Positions 1-19,809 of a stretch of 64,000 nucleotides of DNA are shown one piece after another. Position 1 is the stretch's first letter; the number at the start of each line of letters is the position of its first letter. The DNA comes from Rallus limicola (Eukaryota > Chordata > Aves > Gruiformes > Rallidae), in contig JAKCOZ010000008.1 in NCBI GenBank assembly GCA_022605955.1, positions 9,550,001 to 9,614,000 on the forward strand, read 5' to 3'. A model generated the notes under the pieces. That model saw only the letters and a program-made list of their open reading frames with translations. It did no database searches and was not told where the DNA came from. A program made the translations under genes and the position numbers.

Positions 1-3000
1 TGTGTGAATCGAGCACTGCTGTGGCGAAGCTGGAAATAGTTTAGAGGGACCAAATGTATTTAATTGCCAAGTGCTTGCTGGTGATGGATTACCATGTAAA
101 CCGTGTCAAGGAACACAGGAGCACAGAAATAGAAACCTTACATACTTAGATGAGCAGAGATGTAGACTACCTGTCTTTTTAATCATAAGATAGCATGAAG
201 AAATGTGTGTTGTCTGATACAGCTGTTGCAGACAGAGTGGCTAAAAGGGGCTTGATTGAACGCCTGCTGGGTGAGATTTAACTGCATTTGGACTGAGGCA
301 TTTCTGTGGAGCTGGGAAAAAATTGAGATGCCATGGCATAGGGTTATTCACCTCCCCTGAGGGAATTGCACCTGCTGTTAACAAGACAATTTTCAATGTC
401 GGGGATCTTTGACTGCCTCCAGACACTTCAGGAATCAGTGTACTTGAGCACATTTTCCATCTGCATTCAGACCAAGGGGCTGACCTTTTTCTCCCTGAAG
501 TGGAAGCTGTAACTGCCAGGTGCATCTTTTGTTCCTTTGATGCTGGAGCTGATGCGAGGCACTCAAATTGAGAAGTAGGAGCAGAGCTGAGAAGGCATGC
601 TTGCAAAGAGGCTCTTCACGATCAGCCAAGTTTCTTTACTACTCAGTGTCAGCTACATCAACTTCCACTTCCAGTGGCTTTTATGATAGGGTATGGGATG
701 GTGGGATTGTTGCTTAGGACAATGTACTCTTTAGGTCTTTGTCTCCCCTTCCCCTCTCCCAAGAAATCACCCTGCTCAGGTGGATTAAAGAAAGGCATGA
801 GAAGTAGCCCACCCTTATTTTCCTGTTTCTATTGTTTTCAGTCCCTAATTCTATTCCTTAATTCTTGTGGACAGATATCTTCTAGCATTTTACTTCCTGT
901 TGTGTGCATAGCTGCATGAAATCATGATCTGACCTGTCGGCAGTGGCAGGAAATGATGGGGAGGGTCAGTATGCTCCACGATGTCCAAGTCCTGGATATT
1001 CGCTTCTATCAAACACATCTTGAAAGTCCAATAAAACTTGGTGCTGATTTTCCAACTAGTTACCCTTTGAAAGGAGCACAGCTTGCTCTGAACTAATTAA
1101 ACAGCTGTTTGTAAGATAGCTCTTCAGTGCTGATAATCAGATATAGCAATATTACACTGTAAAAGTGGTATTTTAAGGGCTAATTGAATCTGTGAAGTTG
1201 GGCACTCATGCTAGGAAATGTGACACATTGCCTACTGAGTCTTGTTCGAAACTGATAAAAACTTGCCTGTGAGATGATGAACATTATTCAGCATTTAGGT
1301 GGCCTCTGCAGCCTCAATCCACTTCCCTTGTTTAAGGCAGTCCCAGGACAAATACGGTGTTGAATACTTATGTTCTCTGCCAGCCAGGTGTAGCAACAAA
1401 GCATTTGGTGCTTTGTAAACCTGCCAGGTGAAGGGACTCTACGTGTAGTTTGTTACTGAGCAGTTCTTTTTGAGGCAGAAAAAAGTTGAGAGAAAGAATA
1501 GTGGTTTGACTTCAGGTTCTCTAAGAAAGAAATGTGTAATCTTTTCAGAAAAAGTGCAGATGTTTGTGCTTCTCTGTCCATAAACTACTAGTCCTCTATT
1601 CTGATCTCTACTTCTCCATCTTTGTTTCACTCTTTGTCCTGTTTGGTTTGGATTCTGCCTCTTCTAAGGTTCCACCACACCATGCGCTCCCTTTTCTCTA
1701 CTCCCCCCTCCCCGCACCTTCATATGTTTTCCAAAATTATATAGACATTGTGAACTTTTCAGTTTATCACAAACTCAACAAACAAACTGATAGATAACCA
1801 CATGAGAAAATTCTCCTCAGGTTCCAAAAGTATAAGAGAAGCTTAGGTGTGGTCTTTGGGATGCCTCTGTGATGCTTGGCATTATGCCAATGGCTTAGCA
1901 TCAGATTGTTGAAATAGTTTGTTTTATCAGTTGATTCCTGCTACAAATTTCCAAAATAGTTTCTTAAAAAGGAATAGGGTATTGAGGGTTGGTTTTTTTT
2001 AATTCATAAACAAGTAAGATACATCTGAGTCAGGGTGTTCTGTGATTTGTCTTTGAAGAGTTGCATATTTTCTGGAACTTCTGATGGAACCATTTTGAGA
2101 AACTTCTATTCATTGTGTAGGAAAGGTATTTGAGATTTTCAAAAGAACACTTGGTTAGTTTGAAAGACTTTCTTGGAGACCTCAATGGATGAAGGAAGTC
2201 AATGACAGGAAAGACCCATTTAGATCTTCTGTAAATGTAAACAGACTGGAGTCTGTTCTGTTTCTGAACACTCCTGGTTTTTGCATTGCGTATCTGGAAT
2301 TATGACTTCCACCATCTTTTCAGTTTTTTCTTCTGTTTACTGCTGCTTTACCAGCTCTGCAGCAGGATGTGTATTACAGCGTTTGAGCCTTCTGCGTACC
2401 AGATGATGTATCAGTTACCTGTCAAGGACCACCTGCTTTGCCTTTGAAGGGATATCTTGTATTTGCTTATGACTGATTATCATAAAGCACTAAGAAGTGT
2501 TTGATCAGATAAGGTCTTAATTAATCATTTTCTCTAGTTCTATCTGTCTTAAGTTGATGAGTTAAATTGATAAGAATAGAAAGCTGGTTCCAAAATCTTT
2601 ATACTATCAAAAAAGGCATAGGAGCTCCCTATTGGATTTAGACTGACAAATTCTATCACATTATGGTAGCACACGGCAAAGACCAGTCAGTGATTTCAAA
2701 ATACCACCATGGAACTGATCACATACTGAAGGGTTTTACAGCAGTTTGTATCATTTTTATTATTTTTATCTCATGATGAATTCTTCATTTGTTTTTATGT
2801 GGCTTTCATTTCCCAGACATAAAGGCAATAACTGTAACTGGTTTTCAGTAGATAGCAAAGTATCTCTCAGCTATGTTTTTCCTCTTGAAGCAATTATTTA
2901 TCCAGTTATCTTCCATGTTTGAAATATTTTTCATAAACTCATTTTGTTTTCAAGTATAGCAATAAATCTCCACATGATAAAAGTGCTGATTTGTAAAAGG

Positions 3001-5079
3001 CTTACTGGGCCAGGCCAAGTGCACAGGTAATATATTCTTGGAAATGAAAAATCTAATGCCATAACTAAATATTTAAGCAGTGATGCAACAGAGGATGATG
3101 GCAGGGAAAGTAGATTGCAAGCTAATTTGTTTGTGATCAATATCGTCCACTCCAGGAAAAGTAAGTGTCTCTTTGGGATATATTAAAAGAAATACAGTAT
3201 ATAATACAACAGAAGCAAGTGCTGCTATTCAATAGCATTTAAACTTCAACAGAATTGTTGTATCAATTTTTGGATATGACATCTTTTAAGAGGCAAGTGG
3301 GGAAAGAACGACATAGTCCGTGAGGTCTCTTAGGTCCTTTGCTGTCTTGTTGTCATATTACAAAAAATTCTCAAAATAAGTACTTCCTATCTTTTTCTGT
3401 CTGTCTTTCTGAGATTGGGTTACTTTAAATATTCATAATTCACTGTTTTTCAAAGTCCAGTTCTGTGGTGTACAGTATCCTCCTGGGGAAGTTAGTATGA
3501 TATTAGGCTATTTTAAGTTCACCTCAGAAAACCTATTCTGCTGCATAATCTCTGGTAACGATCTTTGGGAGAATAAAAGTACATAGTCAATTAGAGGCTC
3601 AAAATTTTCCACTAGCTACAGAAATTTGGATTTATTTTCTTTATATCCTGCCCAATTCTCAGCAGACCTAGCTTATTTCAATTGTCAGAATTCAAAGACT
3701 TTTCCAAACTCTTTATCTCCAGTGATGTGAAGCTTATTTATTTCTGTTAAAGATTTGAATTTTTGCAGTATCATAATACTGATATTGTCAGTATTTTTTT
3801 TTTTAATGCATTTGAGAGCAAGAAAAAGCAGGTTTAAGATTCTAGCAAAACTAACCTTCAGCTATAGCATCTCTTGATTCAAGACTCCAGCTTTCATAAT
3901 GATTCTAGAAATTAATGATGCAGCCTTCTGGTGTGCAACTTGAATAATGTTTTCAATACATATGCCTTGAAAGGATACCTTGAAGTACTTTCTGATTCTG
4001 CAAAGCAGTTAAAACTTTGCCCTGTAATGTACACTGTGAAAAGTTTACATAGTAGTAGAGTAACCCAATTGTTGGAGCTCTCAGAAAAGAATGAGGTTCA
4101 TCTTGGCTAATTTTAAAACGTTTGTTTTAATTCTGGAAGCCTATGGCCATGTGCTTGCATGTGTGTGTGTGAGAAAGACAGGTCTGAGGGTTGAGAAGAA
4201 AGTCCAGGATGGATAATAATGAGTGTCACAGTATAATGAAGGCAGAAGGAAAGACACATGAGGAGTGAAGTAGTGCAGCTCCAAAGGCAGAGGAAAGAGG
4301 GGTTGTGTATAATGAAATAAAGACAGGCTAAATTGTGTTGTGTGATTTGTGTTATAAGCAGAGCTCATGGTAACCGTCGTCCTTAGGTTGTCTTACACTT
4401 GTCTTTATAAACAATTCTGAAGAGTCTTTTAGAGCTTCTCTATAAAATCTTTATTGTATTCCTGTAGACCTTTGAAATTCAGTATGACGAAGCTGAAGGC
4501 CAAGGAATGTGCCTTCCAGCTGTCCCTTGTGCTCAGTTCAAGTTTGGTTGGGAATTTGCCTGCTGATAGTTTTTATGTCGTTGAATCCTAATCTGTTTAG
4601 AGATCAGTATGCTCAACTGCTGAAGCAGCCAGAGCATGAGATACAGTAATGCATCTTGGACTTAAATGCAACTTCTCTCATTCAAAAGTAAGTTTAGTTT
4701 ACTGCAAAGTCACACATCAGCTTTTTAAAGGAAAACATACAGCTGTAATCCAGTCTAATCCCTTACAGTTTGATTTGTACAATAGTGGTGGCTGTGCACA
4801 CTTTGCTAGCTGCTATGAATGCTGCTTCTTCACCTCATCTGGAACAAGCTGTTGCTTCAGTTCAAGAGTTCAAACTTTGCTAGTGGCACTTAGTAAATTT
4901 TGTTTATTAAAAATATATGTTGAGATAGGGATGTTAATAGGAAGGAGCATAGCTTGTGGGCAAGCTGCCCCAGCTTGATTTGAAATATGGCAACAGAAGA
5001 AGAAAAGAGGTCATCTTTAAATGAAACCCAAAAAATCCATCTGTATTCCATTCTTTCTCTGATTTTACATTTCTTCCCA

Positions 5080-5135
5080 CACAAACAAACAAAACCAACC
5101 TAACTCACCTCCTCCCCAAAACACACATTCTAAAT
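5080..5135. repeat. A/C-rich low-complexity stretch
   Basis: Runs of CAAA-type and CCTCCCC-type words make the + strand almost free of G and poor in T. No coding signal is seen. It is one of three similar stretches (see 5690-5771 and 31651-31735). Confidence 0.6.
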
Positions 5136-5689
5136 GCTTGGGAAATAATGATTTTTATATCTTACAGACCATATTTAGGGCACTCGTTTCTGCCTGGTGA
5201 GCAATTGGAGAACGTTCTTTTCTTTCCAGATAAATAAGACTTTCATGTAACTAGATAAATATTTTTGTTTTCCCAGTGACCTGGAGGTGACGCCTGTGTT
5301 CAAATATCTGTGGAAGATAAGGGGTGATGCACTGTTTGTATCTGAGTCCAGGGCTCCCAGTAATATTCCCAGAAACACTAAGGACTGGGGTGTGCTGTGG
5401 TGGGGGAAGTGGAGGGATGTTGGTCTTTATGATTTTGCTTATTTAGTACAGATATTTTTTTCTCATAGCTGTTGAAAGCAACCACAGGTCTTGGGAATGT
5501 ACTTCGCGGTGAAGTGTGTTTGTTGGTAACATGAAGGGTTTTGGGAAAGGCAGAGCCACCCCTTGCCAAGATAATGGAGAGGGCAGGTTGTGGCCTTCTT
5601 GGGGGTGACTGAAAAAACAGAATCCTATAGGACAGGCTGCAGAGATTGTGTAGGCAAATACTGGCTGTCAAACATAACCTGATCTAAAC

Positions 5690-5771
5690 ACCCTTCCCTC
5701 TCCCTCACCTCCCCCCAAAAGAACCCAGCCAAACAAACAAAACCAAACAAAAAACCCAGAAAAACAAAGTA
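5690..5771. repeat. A/C-rich low-complexity stretch
   Basis: A pyrimidine-rich run (CCCTTCCCTCTCCCTC type) passes into CAAAC/CAAAA words on the + strand. It looks like simple-sequence DNA without coding content. Confidence 0.6.
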
Positions 5772-8700
5772 ACTCAAATCCTGCTCCCATCATGGACGAA
5801 ATTAGCATATGTATTTGCTTGTTGATTTAGTTGGCATATATTAGATGGAGTTTTATGTGTGTTTCAGTGTAGTGGACTAATTTTAAGACAGCCTGATAGA
5901 AAACCTAAGCATTTGGCTTCCTTCCTTTGCATCCCTTCCACCAGATAGGAAAGGAAATAGGATATAAAAGATTAATCAAGCATGTTTCTTGACCTTTCTC
6001 CTCATTGATTACGGCTTCCTTTAGCCTCAAAGATATTGTGGAGCATCCTGAAAGCATAACTAGACTTCTTAATACAAATTATATTCAATTACTGTGTCTT
6101 TTATTACCACCTTTTAAATGAACACCTATTGTATCTTCTTATCTCCTCTGGCATTGGGAGCACAGGGACAGGTGGGACTGGAATGGAGACAACCGAAACT
6201 CAAATGTGTTTGCAGTCTCTCACAGAACAACTGATTTTGCTAGAATATCAGAGCTTTGCCTAGTTTTCATGGTTGAAGTCACTGTCTAGGTTGCCTGAGC
6301 TATCACACATGTGGGCAAATTTCATACTGTCATCAAAATTATCTTGACATACCTTGTGTGTGACGATGTTTGCCCCACAACAGCTGTAAGTTGTGCAGAG
6401 AAAGGCTAGGAGCTTTTATCCACCTTCATGACCTCAAAGAGATGTAAGGTTGTATTTGATTGCTGATGTCTTTGACACATGGATATTCCTATGGGTCAGA
6501 AATAAACACACTTTCAGGGGATGAATTCACTCACAGTGCATTCATTTTCTCTAGGGTCAAGTTAAGTGAGCTGTCGTGTTAAACGTGCCCTGACTAAGCC
6601 GCTGTGTAGTATTGCTTGTGAGAGCTGTGACAATCCCAGCCTTTCATTTCTAGTATGTTGTTCCTTCTGGAAGCTGCCACAACTGATTTGGAACTGGCCA
6701 AACATGCAGCTTCCTGCTCAACTCTGTGTGCGGCTGCATACATGATACCGAGAGGCATCTGACCAGTGGGCCATCTCCTAAGAAGCCATTGGAGTTGAAG
6801 GAGACAGCCTGGTTGCAAAGACTTAAGAGGTGATAAATAGTAAAGCAGAGGTTAAATTGGTAATGGGGAAGGGAAAGGGTAAAAGTCCCTTTTTCAGTAG
6901 AAGAAGCCTTCCCTTAGCTGTTTCAGGGTCTCACTCTCACATTTGAAGGCCACTAGATGTTTCCCCTTGAGTGGCAGCTTCCCACACGGCTGTCTTTCTG
7001 GCTTAGCTACAGGCTGTCAGCTTGCTTCATCCAGTTCACTATCAAGGATCTTTACCTGAAAAACAGTGCTGATGCTTAGCTCATGAAGTATGTTAAGTGA
7101 GAAGATGCACAGGAACAGTTGCCACAGAGATTCAGTGAAGATGGACAATAGGACCCAGGAATCTCCTTCCCAACTATTTTATTGCTAGCAAAGGGCAGCA
7201 CTTCCTCCCAACCAGGCTGTGCCACCATGCAGAGGATGCTGTGCTGGGACCATGATAGAGTTCCAGGAAAATTAAGATACAGAAATACTTCTTTTAGTTG
7301 GTGTTATGCCAAGATTTGAATAGGGCAGTATTTTCTCCTCTTCTTAACCTTATCTCCCAGTAACCAAAGAAAATAGGATCTCACTGAAATCCTAGCAGGA
7401 AAAAAATATTAATAAAACAGTGATAAGGAAGTAGAATTTATCAGTTTGATGTAGGAATGTTTCCTCTTGAGATGCTTACTAAAAATACATCTGTATGGTA
7501 ATGGTTTTTTCCTTATTAAAATCGGGATTTAAAGGTTTTAAATATAAAGAAAATCCAAATCAAATACTTTGTTCTATATGACAAGAATATCAGTGGGAAA
7601 GAATGCACAGGAGATTCACAATTACAGTAATCAGTAAATTAATTAAAACTTTATATAGAATAAGACATGAGGCATTAACATCCAACATTCTGATGTCCTC
7701 TGGAACACTTGGAAGAATTGAAAAATATAAAAATCTTACTTTTTCCTCTGAATGGGGGATGCAGAACACTATGTCTCTACCTGCAACTGTGCATTTATAG
7801 GGTGAATTAGATAATAATTTTTTATTCTAAAAAAAGAATGAACTTATATGGGGCAAAATACTTGTTTGGCTTTCCTCTGGGAGAACAGAGCATCACATCT
7901 AAGAAATAATATATACTGGGGCTGGAAAGGTGAGATGGTCCCTGAAATACATAGTCTCTGTAATAAATTCTGGGAAGGCACCATATAGCAACTTCAGATA
8001 ATTTGTTCTTAGACTCTGGTGTACTGCTGTAATCTTTTGTTGTTTCAGTTATTTCAAATACTCACTAAAATTACTTGTCACATTTAAAATAAAAAACAAC
8101 TCCTAATTTCCTCACTAGGACTTATCCTGTTCTTTACTGGCCAAACACTGGGAGGAGATTGTATGGCTTAAACTGTTTGATTATCTTTCTAGCATAATCT
8201 ACAAGTTTTTGCTATCTTAGTACTCTGCTAGTTGTAGCTCTGGGAAATGAAAGCTGTTGTTGTATATACAGCACAAATACATGAGTAATTTGATCTTGGA
8301 GCCAGCTGATGTTGTCTTTCACTTTAATTTTCATTATGCCTTTGGCTCTGTAGCTGCTTGAGTTTTTTTCTATAAGATAGTAGTATGTAAAGAGGCAATA
8401 GAGGGTTAACTGCTGCTCAGGGAAAGTGTTTAAAAAACGGCACCAGTTAGTTATACCTTATAAAAAGAACATTCTTCCATAATGTTTGTGCTTTTTCTCG
8501 TTAGAATTTATCTGTGCTGCCCATTCAGGATTGCATGCTTAGGTGCTGTAGAGATCTCTTGGACGGAGCTTTTTTTAGTCCATCATACTTTTGTTCTTAC
8601 GTTGTTTCTGACAAATCTTAAAGAGATTATAATATTTTTTCATGGTTAAGGGAAAAAAAAAAAAGAAACTCTCAAAGTAAAGTTCAGTGTCTGCTCCTGC

Positions 8701-11700
8701 AGTTAACGATTGGACCAATTTTTCTATTTAGTGTATAAGCACCATGCAATCTAGTCTAGAAACACAGCTAACCTAGCTGCTGTACTGATGATAAAAATGT
8801 TGTTGACAGATAAGTATCATGAGAGGTAGGAAGCAGAGGCAGAGCTGTGTCACACTCTGGAAAGAAGGGATATCTAATTTGTTGCTTGCTCTGTATAGTT
8901 TTGAGTAACTTTCCAGTCTCCGTGTCTCTGCTTTCCTTCCCCTTGTGACAGTTTTACTGCCCCAGAGTAAAAGCTTAAAATGGTGTTGTTTTCAAAACGG
9001 GGCTTTATGAAAATATCAAATCAATATTTTTATTTAAATGAAAAATAAGTAGAAAACCAAAATACTGCCCAGTGCTGGGATCTCAGAACAGAAATGACCC
9101 CGAGCCTCTGCAAGGGAAGTCAAGCAAAGCAGAGTAACTTGGCAGAAACCAAAAGCTGTGATTTTACCAGTGAGTGGTGATATTCCAAGGAACCTTCCCC
9201 CCTTTCCATGTCAGGAGCCAGCCTTGTTTGCTCTGCTTCCCAGAGGTGGGGGACTAACAAAATTTATGTTGTCTCTTAATTACATATTGAATAGCATCTG
9301 GTGTTTGAAGAACATGTGAATAGTAACACAGCAGGGATAACTGTGGCAGTATTGATGCAAGCTGATAATTTTTCTGCGGTGGTGGTGTGGAGGCTCTCCC
9401 CTGGTCCCTGAGCCATCCCAGCTCTTCCTCAGCCCGCCTGAAACGCCCAAACATCAATTTTATAACAATAGTGTCAGGCCAAATTTAGCTCTTGATTTTG
9501 ATTTTGTAATATCAGGTTTTCATAACTCCTAGAACACGTGGAACTAAACTGTTTCCATCCCTCTCAGTTTTTTCCTTCAGTCACCAGGGGAAAAACTACT
9601 GAAAACATTTTCCTGCGAGAGATTCAACAAAAGCATTGCAGCGTTCTGCTTGTGCAATGAAATCAAAGTGACTAGGAACTGTCTGGTCTGTTTTGTTGTC
9701 TGAGATTGAGTGATCTATTATTTCAGTGGAACTAAGAAGTCGCGGTGGTTTCTGAAAACCCCTCACAGAACATAGCTTTGCCTTTGGTACTGAATTGCCT
9801 TTAAGGAGCTCTGCCTTGGTAACACCAGGATAACAGCTTCTCTCTGCCACACGCAGATGCTGCAAGAGTCAATGTGTTAGTTTTTTTAAATACTCAAATG
9901 TGGCAATAGTGCAGGCAGGTTTAATAGTTTACCAAGGAGTTGCATGTAAGTGAAATAATCTTTTATGAACTGTTATTTTCCATAATCAGAAAGGTAAGAA
10001 TCTTCTTCATCCAAATCTCTATCTAGGCAGGGGAAGGGAATCAACTACAAAATAGACAACTGTATTTTCCCATTGCCTCGAACAGCTCTTCAAGCACAGA
10101 TTGTCTGAAATAGTTGCCATAATATGTTTTTACTTTTCAGGCCACGGAGCTTAGGGAATCAGTTTTTTAATATCTACATCATCTCTTCCCTCCTGGGACT
10201 GAAGCTGGTTACCATAGCAAAATGGCAAGGAAGCTGATAAGCAAGTAGTACCATTTGGCAAACAGGATACGAATTTATTTTATTAAGACAGAGGACTGTT
10301 AAAAAATTAGTGAGATTAGAGATGCTTTTTCATTTTTGTTGTTGTTTTAATATATTTTAAAATACCTGTGAAGAAAATTATTGTGAGCAGATATTGACCA
10401 AAATGATATTGCTCATGTAACAAGTCTTGCTGCAAATAGTAGAAGCTTTGGTTTTACATCTCTGCAGATCTTTGATACTTTCACCATTACATATTTCTCC
10501 CCTTATGTTTCAGGGTGTTGCAAAGATGCTGTACCGTGAATTAAATGAGCTTCTGCTTAGCAGAGTAAACATGGAAGCCTGTCCCCTAGTACTTAAAAAT
10601 TACATTGCAGTATAGTTTTGCTCCTGCTTGATGAAGCATGGTCATCCAAGTGTGTTCTGTAAATCAGCCTGCAAAGTCCCTCGGGTTTGTGTAAAATGGC
10701 GTCAGTTAAATTGCTCTGTGCTCCACAAACTTTATCAATAATGCCAAGTCTGACGATGTTTTTTGTATTTCCCCTTGGCAATGTTGGTGTCAATGCACAA
10801 TATGAATCGTGTGGCTTGAACTGTACAGCTTGGCTATTTATGGCATTATCATGACAAGAGTATCTTCATGGGTGGGTCCCACGGATGTTGGGGGGGTGGG
10901 GTGGAATTTCATTGTCACTAAGATATACCCAAAAAGAGCTTGTTTTCAGGACTGAGTTGTTACTCTCCTCTGCTGGGTTGACTCCTGGTATGTTGCCTGT
11001 CATGTAAACCACAGCTGTCTCCTGTTCATGGTGCAAGAGTCCAGTTGCTCTTTTAGGGAGTTTGTTTCGGGTTTGCGTTATTGGCTGTAGGTAAAATGAA
11101 GTCCCAGATTCTTGGGATGAAAAAGAAAATTGCACAACAATCTTGTGTTCTCAGTTTCATACATTTCAGATCATGCTTATGCCGGTTTATAGACCCTGAA
11201 AACTTTTCCACTTACTGAGCAACTGAATAGCTCCAATAGAGAGGATTTGGGAGTCTTCCTGTAATCCAGCCATGGAAAAGATGCTGTTTAGTGCTAGCCC
11301 CTTTGAGCCCACAGTAACTGTATTGAACTTGTAGAAGTGTTCACAGTGTGAGTCACAATCAGGGCAGCCGTGGAGCAGGAATTGTAGTGACTGCTAGGAA
11401 AAACCTATTTCTACTGTCCTTTCAAGCTGTTTCTTCATTATAACAAACACTAGCAGTTCTTTTTATGAAATGAGGGGATTTTTCATCCTTCAAAATAATG
11501 ACTGTCATTATCAAAAAATACCATTAGATGTCCATTGAATGTGGCACTGGGTAGGGTAACTGGGCAGAATCTGGATGGAAGTTGGCTGGTGTCTGATCGG
11601 CTGGGGGAGAAGTGGAGGACCTTGGAAATGGCAGCACCCAGCCAGCCTTAGAAACAGCTGAATGAGAATATAACTGTGAAAGGAATGTGTGGGTTTAGGA

Positions 11701-13419
11701 TCAGGGTTTATTTCATGTTCGTGTGTATGACCTGTATCTTCAATCGCCCTGTCTCTGAAGAGTGGACAGGATGGAGGGATCCATCTGTAGGGGATGAGCA
11801 TAGTTTTCCTCCTTGGAAACCAGTTATCTGCAAATACATATAGCTGGCATTGATGTTAAACACCAGTGGGTACCTATAATTAGCAGATTATTATGTTGTA
11901 GTATGATATTTAAGTGTGGGAACTCACTGCAGGGACATAGCCCAAAATGCAGCACTTTTGATGGAGGTGCTTGGGAAATTGGAGGGTTGCCATGTACTGG
12001 CAGCTGTCCACAGAGAGGAGAAGTCCCTCAGCTGGCTGTTGTTTAAGGTGTTGCTTATTTTTAGCTAAAACCATTTTTTTTTTTTCTGCCTAAATCCCAC
12101 TTTAAGGCATATAAAATGATTGTTGGTGTCCTTAGCTGGTGGATGTAGACAAAGAGTTAAAGTAATCCCAGTGGGGTTTCTTGGAGATGCTCTTACTCTT
12201 GGGAATGTGGGCCCATGTTGGACATGGGGATGGCTCCTCTCTCCTGCACAGTGACTAAGCTGTCTGGGGATCCTGAGCACCAACTGTGGGCTCAGGGCTT
12301 GAGGGGTGTCCTGCACCCCTCCTGCCCTTCAGAGCCTGGCCCCATATTTTCAGGGAGTGGGCTGGTCTGGAAGTTACTACTTTTATTCTGCAGTAAAAGA
12401 GAAATAAAGGCAAAGGGTATATGTGGGAATAGACCAAATCATGAGGGAATAGACCAAAGGATCCCTTTCTTTAAGGTCTGACAGTCTTTCCCCCTAGAAG
12501 AGATGAGAGGTGTTTCAAACATGTCTCTCCTCAAAAGGAATCCAGTACAGCTCGTGCAGCTCTAAAGAAGTTGTACTGTGACTGACCTCTGTCCAGAGAA
12601 ATGTTTACATGATATCATCAGACAGGGTTTTGAACATTTTGCATGAACCAAATGTCACCAATGGACGAGAATTTTTTTTTCTTTCCTTTAAAAAAAAAAA
12701 AGTTGGGAAGTAAAGGCTAGCAACACTAGTTTTCAGGAAAATTTATGTGACTGCTTCCTTATAAAACATAAACCATGTGGAAGAAGACTTTCCTCTGTGG
12801 GTTTCCCTCCATGATTATCCAATCCAGATGTGCTTCAGACTTAACAACTCTTTCTGTAGTAATCTTCAGAGAGATGTACAAAAAGGTGGGGAGTTTATGT
12901 AGCAACAAAAAAAATTGAGTTGGAAATAGATTAAAAAAAATATTTCAGTTGCTCTTAATCCTTGTGAATACTAACATTTTCCTTTCAGTATTTTAAGCAC
13001 TATTTCAAAATAATGGTTTTGTGTATCTTTGATCTGTTTTCAAGCCAGATATGTAGGTACACAAACATGGAAATATTTGTGTTGCTCTGTCAGGTCTGTC
13101 TGCATGAGTCTTAGGCTGACAGAGCAGTGATGCATTTTTAGATGTTTTTGTCACAGCAGATCCAAGATACTGGATTACCAAAAAACAGGATTACAGAATT
13201 ACCACTGGAGCTGTATTTTTTACTAGTGAAGTAATGCACAGTGTCAAGAACATATATTTGAGACCATATATGGAAGTTTTATATTTTAAAGACTGGAGAG
13301 GTAAAATACACTGGAATTAAGAGCTTGATGTTTAAGCGTGGCTTGGATTAAGGAGTCGTGGAAGGGGCTGGTTCTGGCTGGTGCTTTGTTGCTGATGGCA
13401 GGTTTCCAAAGTGTAATGA

Positions 13420-18787
<5,368 letters not shown>

Positions 18788-19747
18788 TAAGAACAGCAGC
18801 TTGTCTCTCAGCTGCTGGGGTGGAGGGACCCTCACAATGCTTGGCACTTAACACCCAGGGATGAAGATGACAGCGACGCTTAGTCCAGAATGAGCATAAA
18901 GACTCTAGAAGGGTCACCAGTTGACTTTTGAAAGTTTGTTTATAGGACAGGAGTATGATTGCTGCATTCCTGCAACATCTTCCTTTGAGAAGCAACTTCA
19001 ACTGACCTCTTTCCTTAGATTATTTTTTCTCCTGGAGTGAGTCATGGTGGTTTTGAGAAGGTTGTGTATTTGGGTTTAGTTGTATTTTGACAGTTACAAG
19101 CACCTTTTGGATAAACCATTATGGGTTACAAATTAAAGATTAGCAACACTCTCCATGGAGTGAACTGTAGAGCCCAGCTGAGGTTAAGAACACCTGGAGT
19201 GGTCTCTGCCAGTCTGGAATTACAAGCAGGGGATGCATTAGTGACTGGAACCTGCTCAGTCACCCACTGATGTGTTTGTTACTTCTTGGTCTACCAGGAC
19301 AAACAGAGGGAATTGCTACCCAATCTCTGGCAAGTCATGCAAAATCAAAGCCAGTCTATGTTGCTGGGGTAGTCTGGTCCCATGAGCTTCTGAACATCAC
19401 CAGGTTCCCACTGCCCACCTCCCAGGGAAGAGGCACTAAAATAGTGCATTAGTTCCTTGATAACTTTATAGGGCGCGGTTAAAAAGTTAAATTTAATTTA
19501 ATCTTGATGCATTTTACTTCTGCTGTTGTACCTGACCTTTTTGGGAATCACTTAGGTCTCTGCTAAGCCAGGTCCTTGAACTATATAACGGCTCTGTCAG
19601 TCCATAAGTACTAACACTGAGCCACAAGGACTGGGGACAGAGAGCTCCCCTTCTTCTTTTCTCCATCTCCCCTTCCAACTAGAGGTTTTCCTGTAAGCTG
19701 CTTGTCTAGGCTTCTCCCTTAGGTAGATTTCAGTATGTCAGTGAATT

Positions 19748-19809
19748 ACAGAATCACAGAATTGTAGGGGTTGGAAGGGGACCTCAAAAGATCATTGAGT
19801 CCAACCCCC
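19748..19809 (-). mobile_element. CR1 LINE 3' end fragment
   Basis: On the minus strand this reads as the end of a CR1: GGTTGGACTCAATGATC, then GAGGTCCCCTTCCAACCCC, then one ATTCTGTG-type tail unit. Only about 60 bp is recognisable, so it is a heavily 5'-truncated or decayed copy. It is antisense to ADCY5. Confidence 0.85.
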